A DNA stretch of 47,396 nt from Oribacterium sp. UBA3737 (GTDB lineage: Bacteria; Bacillota_A; Clostridia; Lachnospirales; Lachnospiraceae): NCBI GenBank assembly GCA_002371295.1, contig DFGZ01000312.1, positions 1 to 47,396 of the forward strand. The letters run 5' to 3'. This document shows, one piece after another, positions 17,328-25,189 of the stretch. The notes beneath the pieces are model-generated. The model searched no databases and had not been told where the DNA came from. It was given only the letters and a program-made list of their open reading frames with translations. Both the position numbers and the translations under genes were made by a program. Numbering within the stretch: position 1 is the stretch's first letter; each line of letters begins with the position of its first letter.

Positions 17328-18140
17328 TTAAATTGTACTTTCCTCAGGGCTCGTATCTTCATCCGACGCACCGTCTTCTTCAGTTTCCGTTTTCTTCTCT
17401 TTCTTTTTGAATACACCGAAAACAGTACAAAGAATGATACTTAATTCATATAAAAGAAGCATCGGGAGTGCCACCATCACCTGGGATACTATATCCGGTG
17501 GAGTTACTATAGCTGCCATAAGGAAGATAAGAACTATCATCACCTTACGGGCCTTTCTCATCCACTGAACCTTTATGATTCCGAGCTGTGAAAGCAGAAC
17601 CGAAACCACAGGAAATTCAAAAAGCACCGCGAATATGATAAATATGGTCATCAGAAATGAAACATAATTTCCCACACTGATAGCCGCAGAAACATTAACA
17701 CCCTTACTCATATCCAGAAGGAAGTAGAGCATGAATGGTATAAGTATCTTGTAGGCAAAAAGTATCCCCAGAAATCCGAAGATCATACCGAAGATGATGG
17801 CAAGCATCATGAATATCTTTTCGGTATGCCTGAGTCCCGGACTCATAAACTGATAAGCTTCATAAAAAATAATGGGAAGCCCTATGAGCGCCGCAAAAAC
17901 AAGTGACAGTGAGAAGTACTGTATAAGCATCTCCTGTGGGGCCAGATATACAAACTGGTAGCCTCTTGCCCGGCCTATATCGAGAAGAGCTGTTATGATG
18001 GATTCAGCATAATGCAGTCCTACCAGCATGGCGACTATCAGCACGACGATGATGACTATGATACGGTTTCTTAATTCAGTGAGATGCCCCGAAAGAGTCA
18101 TCTCCCCGCCGTTTTCACTGTTTTCAGTCCTTCTTTTCAT
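17328..18140 (-). CDS. tatC: Sec-independent protein translocase TatC
   Basis: TatC is the multi-spanning receptor of the twin-arginine system, which exports folded proteins across the membrane. The 270-residue product has six predicted membrane spans. It has the N-terminal family signature HLTELRNRIIV (about 18-28), the conserved FEAYQFMSPGL segment (about 105) and a long acidic/Lys-rich C-terminal tail (about 240-270). It overlaps the end of tatA by 17 bp, so translation is coupled. No convincing twin-arginine signal peptide was seen among the proteins in this window, so its cargo is encoded elsewhere. Confidence 0.96.
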   Translation of the reverse strand: MKRRTENSENGGEMTLSGHLTELRNRIIVIIVVLIVAMLVGLHYAESIITALLDIGRARGYQFVYLAPQEMLIQYFSLSLVFAALIGLPIIFYEAYQFMSPGLRHTEKIFMMLAIIFGMIFGFLGILFAYKILIPFMLYFLLDMSKGVNVSAAISVGNYVSFLMTIFIIFAVLFEFPVVSVLLSQLGIIKVQWMRKARKVMIVLIFLMAAIVTPPDIVSQVMVALPMLLLYELSIILCTVFGVFKKKEKKTETEEDGASDEDTSPEESTI

Positions 18141-18330
18141 CCTCAGCTGCCTTTGTCTCGCTTACCTTGATCTCGTCCTTCTTCTCTTCTTCCTCAGCCT
18201 CGCTGACACCGTCACGGAAGCTCTTTACAGACTTACCGAACATTTTTGTAAGCTTTGGGATCTGTGTAGGTCCGAAAACTATTACTACGATTGCAAGTAT
18301 GATTATTAATTCCTGTGTTCCGATTCTCAT
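18124..18330 (-). CDS. tatA: Twin-arginine translocase subunit TatA
   Basis: TatA forms the size-variable translocation complex of the Tat pathway. From the ATG at 18330 (AGGAGATAATC upstream) the product is 68 residues: an N-terminal membrane helix (IIILAIVVIVFG), the hinge FGPTQIPKL, an amphipathic helix (TKMFGKSVKSFRDGV) and a charged Glu/Lys tail. This matches the TatA plan. The longer open frame to 18372 lacks a ribosome binding site. Confidence 0.92.
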   Translation of the reverse strand: MRIGTQELIIILAIVVIVFGPTQIPKLTKMFGKSVKSFRDGVSEAEEEEKKDEIKVSETKAAEDEKKD

Positions 18331-18407
18331 GATTATCTCCTTTTTTAAAGCAGTTTTACTGCAAATTTTCATGTATATAGGAAAGTGACAGAGTCACAGT
18401 TCCTTTT

Positions 18408-18929
18408 TTATTTTACCTTACCATCAGGTTCTTCCGCCGTATCTGCTGTTCCGGATACTTCTTTTACAACGGCATCTTGGTTTTCAACAGCTTCTGTAAC
18501 CTTCTCTTCCTGAGAAACACCTGTCTCCTCGGCTGCTTTCCTTACCTCTTCAGCTGCTGCCTTTGTTTCTTCAGCTGCTTCCTTAGCGTCTTCAGCGGCC
18601 TTCTCTTTGACCTCATCCTTTACAGGCTCAGCCTTCTTCGGAGTCGTCTTTCCGATATTGTTGACCGAGGTCTTCACTTCAGTGATGTTTTTCTTGATAT
18701 CATCTGCCGCTTCTGTCATGGGCTGCAGTGCCTCTCTTATAGGCTTCTGCGCCTCCTCCAAAGGCTCGATAACAGTCTCTTTGATGTCCTTTGTCAGATC
18801 ACCGGATACATTTCGGAACTGTTTCAATGCCTCTCCCAGCTTCCTTGCGTATTCCGGAAGTTTATCAGGTCCGATGACGATCAGAGCAACGATGAAAATG
18901 ATGACAATTTCTGAAAAACCAATCTTCAT
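18408..18929 (-). CDS. tatB: TatA/TatB-family protein with long Ala/Glu-rich tail, probably TatB-like
   Basis: This second TatA/B-type subunit has 173 residues. An N-terminal membrane helix (EIVIIFIVALIVIG) is followed by the hinge IGPDKLPEYARKLG and a long amphipathic and then low-complexity region rich in Ala, Glu and Lys (about 95-173, likely a coiled coil). The length and the Glu near the start of the membrane helix favour a TatB-like role in substrate recognition. The TatA/TatB split is not secure in Firmicutes. It is the first gene of the tat operon, with AAGGAATAGTT before the ATG. Confidence 0.82.
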   Translation of the reverse strand: MKIGFSEIVIIFIVALIVIGPDKLPEYARKLGEALKQFRNVSGDLTKDIKETVIEPLEEAQKPIREALQPMTEAADDIKKNITEVKTSVNNIGKTTPKKAEPVKDEVKEKAAEDAKEAAEETKAAAEEVRKAAEETGVSQEEKVTEAVENQDAVVKEVSGTADTAEEPDGKVK

Positions 18930-19031
18930 AACTATTCCTTAAATTTTTTTTATTTTTATAAGATATAACTAAACTATTATATCGGTTTAACATGACACTA
19001 TGCAATCATTTTCGTGCTTTTTTGTAAAGAA

Positions 19032-19070
19032 AACCGGCCAGGAATTGTGACACAATTCTCTTGGCCGGTT
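19032..19070 (-). terminator. Terminator of nrdD
   Basis: A 9-bp GC-rich outer stem (AACCGGCCA 19032-19040 with 19062-19070) and an inner stem GAATTGTG/CAATTC form a long hairpin 11 bp after the nrdD stop. It is followed on the minus strand by TTTTCTTT. It separates nrdD from the Tat operon. Confidence 0.85.
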
Positions 19071-19081
19071 ATCAAAAAATC

Positions 19082-21322
19082 TTAAAGGTGAAGCACTCTG
19101 TCCTTAATCTCCTGGGTTCTTCCCTGGTTCCAGTACTGTGTACCGATATAGCCGCAGGTTCTTCTGGCTACCGACATCTTGCTCTCATCACGGTTTCCGC
19201 AGTTAGGGCACTCCCATACAAGCTTACCCATATCATCCTCAACGATCTTTATCTCACCGTCATAACCGCAGCACTCGCAATAATCCGACTTGGTGTTGAG
19301 CTCTGCGTACATGATGTTGTCATAGATGAACTTCATGACACTGAGAACTGCAGGGATGTTGTTCTGCATATTAGGAACCTCAACGTAGGAGATAGCTCCT
19401 CCCGGTGAAAGCTTCTGGAAATCAGCCTCAAACTTAAGCTTTGTGAAAGCATCAATCTTCTCACGGACATTTACGTGGTAAGAATTGGTCACATAGTTAT
19501 GATCTGTAACTCCCTTGATGATTCCAAATCTCTTCTGAAGAGCCTTGGAGAACTTGTAGGTTGTGGACTCCATAGGTGTTCCGTAAAGTGAATAGCTTAC
19601 GTTCTCTGCCTTTCTCCACTCTGCGCACTTGTCGTTCATGTGCTGCATTACTTTAAGTGCAAATGGCTTTGCCTCAGGATCTGTGTGTGACTTTCCTGTC
19701 ATGCGCACACACATCTCATAGAGACCTGAATACCCGAGGGAAATGGTCGAATAGTTTCCGAAAAGAAGTCTGTCTATCTTCTCTCCCTTCTTAAGTCTCG
19801 CAAGCGCTCCGTACTGCCAGAGGATAGGTGCAACATCTGAGGTTGTTCCCATGAGTCTCTCATGACGGAGTTTCAGTGCTCTGTGGCAGAGCTCAAGTCT
19901 CTCATCAAAGATATTCCAGAACAAATCCATGTCGCCGTGGGATGAACATGCCACATCAACTAAGTTAATGGTAACAACACCCTGGTTGAAACGTCCGTAA
20001 TACTTGTGCTTTCCTTCTTCGTAGGTCTTGCTGTTTGACTTGTTGCCGGCATCGCAGAGACCTTCATCATTCTGCTCATTATCCGGTGTAAGGAAGGATC
20101 TGCAGCCCATGCATGGATATACATCGCCCTTGTACTCGATCATCTTCTTTGCGGAGATGTAATCTGGTACCATTCTCTTGGCCGTGCACTTGGCAGCAAG
20201 CTCTGTAAGGTAATAGTATCTTGACTGAGGATAGATATTGTCCTCATCAAGTGTGTAGATAATCTTAGGGAACGCAGGCGTGATCCATACACCCTTCTCG
20301 TTCTTAACGCCCTTCATTCTCTGCTTGAGAACTTCCTCGATGACCATGGCAAGATCATCTCTTGTCTGTCCCTCAGGAACCTCATCAAGATACATGAACA
20401 TAGTAACGAAAGGAGCCTGGCCGTTACATGTCATAAGAGTGATAAGCTGATACTGTATGGTCTGAACGCCACGGGTGATCTCCTCGTGAAGCCTCTTCTC
20501 AACGACCCTATTCACCTGATCTTCTGTCATCTGAACCCCGGCCTCGCTGTTCTCTTCCATAACCTGGCTCTTTATCTTCTGACGGGAAATGTCTACGAAA
20601 GGAGCAAGGTGTGAAAGTGTGAATGACTGACCGCCGTACTGGTTTGAAGCGACCTGTGCAATGATCTGTGTTGTGATATTGCAGGCTGTGTAGAAGCTGT
20701 GAGGCTTCTCGATCATGGTCTGGGAAATGACAGTACCGTTCTGAAGCATATCCTCAAGGTTTATGAGGTCACAGTTGTGCTCCTTCTGTGCATAATAGTC
20801 AGCATCGTGGAAGTGGATAATGCCTTCCTCGTGTGCTCTCACGATATCCTCGGGAAGAAGAAGACGTCTTGTAAGGTCCCTTGATACCTCTCCTGCCATA
20901 TAGTCACGCTGGGTTGAGTTTATTACAGGGTTCTTGTTTGAATTCTCCTGCTTGAGTTCCTCATTGGACTGATCGATAAGTGAAAGAATATCGTCATCCG
21001 TTGTGTTGGACTTACGGGCTATCTCTCTCTTGTAACGGTAACGCACATATTTCTGTGCCACCTCATAGCCTCTCATCTCCATGATACCTGTCTCTACCAT
21101 ATCCTGGATCTCTTCAACCGATACGGCACGATTGAGCTTTGCACACTTGTTGGCAACGTTCTCGGCAACTCCCATGATCTGGTACTCATTCATCTGGTAG
21201 ATAGGCTCTACTTCGTTGTTTGCCTTACGGATAGCGTTTGCGATCTTGGTAAGATCGAACTGAACTTCCTTTCCGTTACGCTTGATTACATTCTGCTTTA
21301 CAGCTTCTTTTAATTCTGTCAT
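19082..21322 (-). CDS. nrdD: Anaerobic (class III) ribonucleoside-triphosphate reductase NrdD
   Basis: NrdD makes deoxyribonucleotides from ribonucleoside triphosphates without oxygen. The 746-residue product contains an N-terminal ATP-cone (about 8-100, VIKRNGKEVQFDLTKIANAI) for allosteric control, the barrel with conserved active-site cysteines, a C-terminal zinc site (CECCGYDG near 670 and CPNCGN near 705), and the glycyl radical motif RRTCGY with the radical at Gly724. The length is normal. It is monocistronic, with its own terminator. Paired NrdR boxes and a structured leader precede it. The activase gene nrdG lies 1.8 kb downstream, beyond the Tat genes. Confidence 0.98.
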   Translation of the reverse strand: MTELKEAVKQNVIKRNGKEVQFDLTKIANAIRKANNEVEPIYQMNEYQIMGVAENVANKCAKLNRAVSVEEIQDMVETGIMEMRGYEVAQKYVRYRYKREIARKSNTTDDDILSLIDQSNEELKQENSNKNPVINSTQRDYMAGEVSRDLTRRLLLPEDIVRAHEEGIIHFHDADYYAQKEHNCDLINLEDMLQNGTVISQTMIEKPHSFYTACNITTQIIAQVASNQYGGQSFTLSHLAPFVDISRQKIKSQVMEENSEAGVQMTEDQVNRVVEKRLHEEITRGVQTIQYQLITLMTCNGQAPFVTMFMYLDEVPEGQTRDDLAMVIEEVLKQRMKGVKNEKGVWITPAFPKIIYTLDEDNIYPQSRYYYLTELAAKCTAKRMVPDYISAKKMIEYKGDVYPCMGCRSFLTPDNEQNDEGLCDAGNKSNSKTYEEGKHKYYGRFNQGVVTINLVDVACSSHGDMDLFWNIFDERLELCHRALKLRHERLMGTTSDVAPILWQYGALARLKKGEKIDRLLFGNYSTISLGYSGLYEMCVRMTGKSHTDPEAKPFALKVMQHMNDKCAEWRKAENVSYSLYGTPMESTTYKFSKALQKRFGIIKGVTDHNYVTNSYHVNVREKIDAFTKLKFEADFQKLSPGGAISYVEVPNMQNNIPAVLSVMKFIYDNIMYAELNTKSDYCECCGYDGEIKIVEDDMGKLVWECPNCGNRDESKMSVARRTCGYIGTQYWNQGRTQEIKDRVLHL

Positions 21323-21353
21323 CTTTGCATCTCCCCTTTATAATAATCCCCTC

Positions 21354-21385
21354 AAATCGGATAGGGATAAGTCCCTGCCCGATTT
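21354..21385 (-). other. Leader hairpin just upstream of the nrdD ribosome binding site
   Basis: Arms AAATCGG/CCGATTT (21354-21360, 21379-21385) and inner AGGGA/TCCCT (21363-21367, 21372-21376) form a 12-bp stem with a 2x2 internal loop and a 4-nt apical loop. No T-run follows, so it may affect translation or message stability rather than termination. The leader from the NrdR boxes to the start codon is about 240 nt. Confidence 0.45.
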
Positions 21386-21564
21386 CGCGTTGGCCGTCAT
21401 ATATCCGCCTGAATAAGCCCGCTGCTGTATTACGGCTTTACCGCGAAAAAAAACAAATCGAAGTAACTTACGACGACTTGAAATCTGTTTGTTATGTAAT
21501 CTGATAATAATGAAGTTTCAATCAAATCATCTTACAAAAAATATTTATTTCCTGATTTTATGCT

Positions 21565-21611
21565 TCACCAAATATTGTTTTCGTCTTTGGTTCAAGCACT
21601 ATATCTTGTGT
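21565..21611. promoter_or_regulatory. Paired NrdR boxes upstream of nrdD
   Basis: Box one, GCACTATATCTTGTGT (21596-21611), matches the NrdR consensus ACACWATATATWGTGT at 14 of 16 positions. Box two, TCACCAAATATTGTTT (21565-21580), matches at 12 of 16. Their starts are 31 bp apart, three helical turns, the usual spacing for NrdR pairs. A weak -35/-10 candidate (TTGAAC, TATTTG) overlaps the boxes, as expected for repression. Confidence 0.78.
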
Positions 21612-21879
21612 CTGAAATAAATATACTACTATTCACGGCGAAATGAAATAGCTAAATCAAAAATGTCACTTTTTTGTAGAAAACAGAGAATTTCCGCAAT
21701 TTTTCACAACATCTGTGGCCTACGTATTTTCGGGCAAAAACAGGCTCCGTAACAAGTGATTTAGCGGCTCCGGCTACTGTTTACGAATTTCAGTGCTGTT
21801 TTGTAGAAATTGCCATATTGATTTAACTACATTAAGTGTTCAAAGAATTATTCCCATCCAAAAACCACTATATATAGAA

Positions 21880-21915
21880 AAACTCCCCGGGTTGGTACTG
21901 CCACCCGGAGAGTTT
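21880..21915 (-). terminator. Terminator of metNIQ
   Basis: Arms 21880-21892 and 21903-21915 pair over 12 of 13 positions and are followed on the minus strand by TTTTTCTATA. The stem starts 58 bp after the metQ stop. Confidence 0.85.
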
Positions 21916-21940
21916 ATAACATTTATATTCAGATGTCTAC

Positions 21941-21956
21941 ATACAATATCTTGTGT
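21941..21956. promoter_or_regulatory. Solitary distal NrdR-box-like site
   Basis: ATACAATATCTTGTGT matches the NrdR box at 14 of 16 positions. It shares a 15-bp exact repeat (ATATCTTGTGTCTGA, 21946-21960 and 21601-21615) with the proximal nrdD box. It lies between the metQ stop and the metQ terminator, 345 bp from the main pair, and no partner 31 bp away is seen. Confidence 0.4.
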
Positions 21957-21972
21957 CTGAAGAGGAAGCTCA

Positions 21973-22884
21973 TCACTTAATAGGGATAACGCCGCCCTCA
22001 TAGGTGTCTGTTATGTAGCTTGTAACCTCCTCTGACTGAAGAACCTCTACAAGCTTCTTTGCCCACGCCTGATCTTTATCAGCCTCTGCAACTGCGATTA
22101 CATTTGCGAAGGTCTGGGCTGCCTCTGAAGAAGCATCCTCCTGTGCAAGTGCATCTGATGGCTTGAAGCCTGCATCGATAGCATAGTTTCCGTTCATGCA
22201 TGCAAAATCAACAGACTCAATTGATCTTGGGATCTGAGCTGCCTCAACCTCAAGAATCTCAACATTATGTGGATTCTCAGTGATATCCTGCTTTGTAGCT
22301 GTAAGACCTACACCCTCCTTAAGAGTGATGATTCCGTTTGCCTGAAGGAGCTGAAGAGCACGTGCCTCGTTTGTTGTATCGTTAGGTACAGCGATCTGTG
22401 CTCCGTCTGCAATCGCAGAAAGATCATTTGACTTTCCTGCGTAGATTCCAAATGGCTCATAATGAATGGCACCAACTGATGTCACATGAGTGTTGTTCTC
22501 CTTGTTAAAATCATCAAGGTATGGCTGATGCTGGAAATAGTTGGCCTGAAGCTCACCCTGATCTACAGCGAGATTTGGCTGAACGTAATCATTGTAAACC
22601 ACGATCTCGATATTGATACCTGCTGCGGCGAGAGCATCCTTTGCATGCTCGAGGATTTCAGCATGAGGGCTTGGTGTAGCACCGATCTTTACGGTTACAG
22701 GCTCCTGTGTAGCAGCCTCTGTTGTCTTCTCACCCTCAGCCTGAGTCTCAGCTTCCGCAGTTGTCTCCTGCGCTGCTTCTGTCTTTGCCGCCTCTGTAGT
22801 TGCAGGTGATGCTGATGAACCGCAGGCTGCAAGAGAAGCTGCCGCAAGAACTGCTGCAAGTGCCAATGTGATCTTTTTCTTCAT
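21973..22884 (-). CDS. metQ: Methionine ABC transporter substrate-binding lipoprotein MetQ
   Basis: MetQ (NlpA family) binds methionine outside the membrane and delivers it to MetNI. From the ATG at 22884 (AGGAGGAGAG upstream) the product is 303 residues. It has a lipoprotein signal (lipobox LAAC, followed by GSSAS), an Ala/Thr/Glu-rich linker of about 40 residues, and the NlpA fold with typical segments VKIGATPSPHAEIL, LQANYFQHQPYLDDF and IAVPNDTTNEARALQLL. It is the last gene of metN-metI-metQ and is separated from metI by 177 bp that contain a small hairpin. Confidence 0.95.
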   Translation of the reverse strand: MKKKITLALAAVLAAASLAACGSSASPATTEAAKTEAAQETTAEAETQAEGEKTTEAATQEPVTVKIGATPSPHAEILEHAKDALAAAGINIEIVVYNDYVQPNLAVDQGELQANYFQHQPYLDDFNKENNTHVTSVGAIHYEPFGIYAGKSNDLSAIADGAQIAVPNDTTNEARALQLLQANGIITLKEGVGLTATKQDITENPHNVEILEVEAAQIPRSIESVDFACMNGNYAIDAGFKPSDALAQEDASSEAAQTFANVIAVAEADKDQAWAKKLVEVLQSEEVTSYITDTYEGGVIPIK

Positions 22885-22971
22885 AATCTCTCCTCCTTTT
22901 TGAAAAGTCTCCGTACCTATATAAAACATTGACTTTTCTTTACTATCAGGATATCTCCGTATCCTTTCCAT

Positions 22972-22990
22972 GCCGGATCCTTGTTCCGGC
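22972..22990 (-). other. Small hairpin between metI and metQ
   Basis: A perfect 6-bp GC-rich stem GCCGGA/TCCGGC (22972-22977, 22985-22990) lies in the 177-bp gap before metQ. It may be a processing or stabilising element raising metQ expression, parallel to the stem-loop before tctC. Only weak sequence support exists for any function. Confidence 0.35.
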
Positions 22991-23061
22991 TTGCAACTTT
23001 ATTTTATTCCGGGCGTTTATAGGATTAACTCCACAAAACCCGGCTAAAATACATAGATCTA

Positions 23062-23724
23062 TCAGTTTCTTGCTCTCTTGTCTGTGGCTCTTGAAAGACG
23101 CATCCAGATTTCCTGAATCATCTGAACGAGCACAACCAGAATAATGACCGCAATCATCATGATGTCTGTCTTATAACGGTAATAACCGTAGTTCAGAGCT
23201 ATGGCTCCGAGTCCGCCTCCTCCGACAAAGCCTGCCATCGCTGAATAGCTCAGGATAGTTGTGATACAGATGGCTGCACCCACAAGTAAGCTTGGCTTGG
23301 CCTCGGGTATCAGAACCTTGTAAATGATCTGCCAGTTGCTTGCTCCCATTGACTTTGCGGCTTCAATTACACCGGCGCTCACTTCCTTAAGAGAAGATTC
23401 TACCATTCTTCCGATATAGGGAGCTGAGGCAATGATGAGCGGCGGAATGATAGCCTTTGGTCCGAGGGTCGTGCCCACCAGGAACTTCGTAATGGGAAGC
23501 ACCATGACCAAAAGGATCAGGAACGGAATTGAACGGAAGATGTTAATGATAACGCCAAGCACCGTATGCACCGCACTGCAGGGCGCTATTCCGTCCTTGT
23601 CTGTGACCACCAGGATCACTCCGAGAGGTATTCCTATGAGATAGGAAATGGCACTGGAGATAAGTGTCATATAAATGGTAGACCAGGTCTCCTCTATGTA
23701 CATGGAAATTGATGCTGCATCCAT
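23062..23724 (-). CDS. metI: Methionine ABC transporter permease MetI
   Basis: MetI is the membrane permease of the MetNIQ importer. The 220-residue product has five membrane spans. It carries the ABC-permease EAA loop segment EVSAGVIEAAKSMGASNWQIIYKVLIPEA (quoted in parts: EAAKSMGAS near 135 contacts the ATPase). The start overlaps the metN stop as TAATG, and GGAGG lies just upstream, so translation is coupled to metN. Confidence 0.95.
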   Translation of the reverse strand: MDAASISMYIEETWSTIYMTLISSAISYLIGIPLGVILVVTDKDGIAPCSAVHTVLGVIINIFRSIPFLILLVMVLPITKFLVGTTLGPKAIIPPLIIASAPYIGRMVESSLKEVSAGVIEAAKSMGASNWQIIYKVLIPEAKPSLLVGAAICITTILSYSAMAGFVGGGGLGAIALNYGYYRYKTDIMMIAVIILVVLVQMIQEIWMRLSRATDKRARN

Positions 23725-24749
23725 TAGTCCACCTCCTCAAATATAATATTGTTGTCTTTAAGATACTGTCTTATCTTCTCACCATCATTATCGTCATCCG
23801 GAAGCTCCACTATCATCTGTCCCACAGCCTGTCCTTCAACCTCCTTTGTATTTGCAAAAAGGATGTTCACCGGAACCTTACAGCTTAAAATCATATCCGA
23901 AAGAATGGGCTGATGTGCGGAATGACCGTCGAATACTATTCGTATCTTATTGTTGCTGCTTTCACCGAAGATCACCGGCTTAACTGAATCCGCATCACCG
24001 TCTCCCAGGATAAGTCTCTTTCCTATTTCAGTCTTTGGATTGTTAAATACCTCCGAAACAGGACCGCTCTCCGCTATATGACTGTGATCGATGATGGCAA
24101 CATTGTCACAAATGGCCTCAATTACGGACATCTGATGAGTGATCACTATGACCGTTACACCAAGCTCCTTATTGATCTGTTTCAGAAGATCGAGGATCTG
24201 AGCTGTGGTCTTCGGATCAAGAGCGGATGTGGCCTCATCGCACAAAAGAACCTTCGGATTTGTCGCAAGAGCTCTTGCGATAGCGACTCTCTGCTTCTGT
24301 CCTCCCGAAAGCTGGGCCGGATAGTTCCTGCTTCTTTCCTCAAGCCCTACGAGTCTAAGAAGCTCCATGGCTCTTTCTCTTGCCTTTTTCTTGTCTTCAC
24401 CGGCTATTTCAAGCGGGAAGGTGACATTCGAAAGAAGATTTCTCTGGTCCAGAAGATTGAACTGCTGGAAAATCATGCCCATGTTTCTTCTGGCTTCCCT
24501 GACTTCTTTATCCGACAGGTCTCCGAGGGACTTTCCCTCAAAAATGACCTTGCCGCTGGTAGGCACCTCAAGATAATTTATACAACGTACCAGTGTTGAC
24601 TTTCCTGCACCGGAAAGTCCGATGATTCCCTGAACGGAACCCTCCTTGATATCCAGATTGATATCATCAAGAGCAATCACATCCCCTGAACTTGTATGGA
24701 ATGTCTTGCCCATGTTCACCAACCGGATGATATTATCACCCTTAGCCAT
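23724..24749 (-). CDS. metN: Methionine ABC transporter ATP-binding protein MetN
   Basis: MetN hydrolyses ATP to power methionine (D- and L-) import. The 341-residue product has Walker A GLSGAGKST (44-52), a Q-loop, the signature LSGGQKQR, Walker B VLLCDEATSALD, an H-loop ITHQ, and a C-terminal NIL ligand-sensing domain (about 265-341). Intracellular methionine binding to the NIL domain inhibits transport. The start follows a GGAGG site. Two strong GC-rich hairpins precede it; no SAM riboswitch was found. Confidence 0.96.
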   Translation of the reverse strand: MAKGDNIIRLVNMGKTFHTSSGDVIALDDINLDIKEGSVQGIIGLSGAGKSTLVRCINYLEVPTSGKVIFEGKSLGDLSDKEVREARRNMGMIFQQFNLLDQRNLLSNVTFPLEIAGEDKKKARERAMELLRLVGLEERSRNYPAQLSGGQKQRVAIARALATNPKVLLCDEATSALDPKTTAQILDLLKQINKELGVTVIVITHQMSVIEAICDNVAIIDHSHIAESGPVSEVFNNPKTEIGKRLILGDGDADSVKPVIFGESSNNKIRIVFDGHSAHQPILSDMILSCKVPVNILFANTKEVEGQAVGQMIVELPDDDNDGEKIRQYLKDNNIIFEEVD

Positions 24750-24764
24750 TAAACCTCCATCGTT

Positions 24765-24797
24765 CCGCAGATTAACTGCGGATGCCGCCCGGGCGGC
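24765..24797 (-). other. Two adjacent GC-rich hairpins in the metN leader
   Basis: CCGCAG/CTGCGG (24765-24770, 24776-24781) is followed at once by the perfect 14-bp palindrome GCCGCCCGGGCGGC (24784-24797). Both sit within 50 bp of the metN start and just upstream of its GGAGG site. No T-tract follows. The rest of the 440-bp gap 24750-25189 is AT-rich, with a thrice-repeated AAAGATT motif and no gene. Confidence 0.5.
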
Positions 24798-25142
24798 TGT
24801 TTTTCATTTTAATGATCGCGGGTTCGACGTCTTTCACCCACCATCTTTTTTACGAATTCTTCTGATTTCCTCTATCTAAAGATTCTGAAGAAAACCTCAA
24901 AGATTCGTAACAAAGATTTTATTATATGAAAAGCCTTTAATCAATTAGGGATAAATGATAATGAGCTATAAGCTGTGGCTATAACTGGAATTACAATCAG
25001 TCCTGCTCCCGGATGACAGACTTTGTTCATGCAGAGTCCTATGGCGCACTGCCCTAGCCTTATCACATAGAAGACCATATGTCATGCTATTCATAGTCAA
25101 TGCACTTTCCTCGTATTATATGATCATCCCCTATAAAAAAAA

Positions 25143-25171
25143 GAGCACTGCCACTTTAAAGGCCAATGCTC
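25143..25171 (-). terminator. Terminator closing the pel-cotH operon
   Basis: A hairpin with outer arms GAGCA/TGCTC (25143-25147, 25167-25171) and an inner GGCC-type pairing is followed on the minus strand by eight T residues. It lies 19 bp after the last gene of the ten-gene run. Confidence 0.88.
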
Positions 25172-25189
25172 CTCTCTTTACAGAATTTC

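Noticed and set aside
21616..21879. A further small gene or known riboswitch in the nrdD-metQ gap
   Set aside because: The stretch is AT-rich with no convincing frame, ribosome binding site or recognised RNA motif.
24796..24852. tRNA-like fragment (GGTTCGAC followed by CCCACCA) upstream of metN
   Set aside because: The T-stem halves do not pair, and no acceptor, D-arm or anticodon arm can be drawn; it is a chance resemblance.
24750..25189. SAM (S-box) riboswitch for metNIQ
   Set aside because: I looked for the conserved S-box core and its kink-turn on the minus strand and did not find them.
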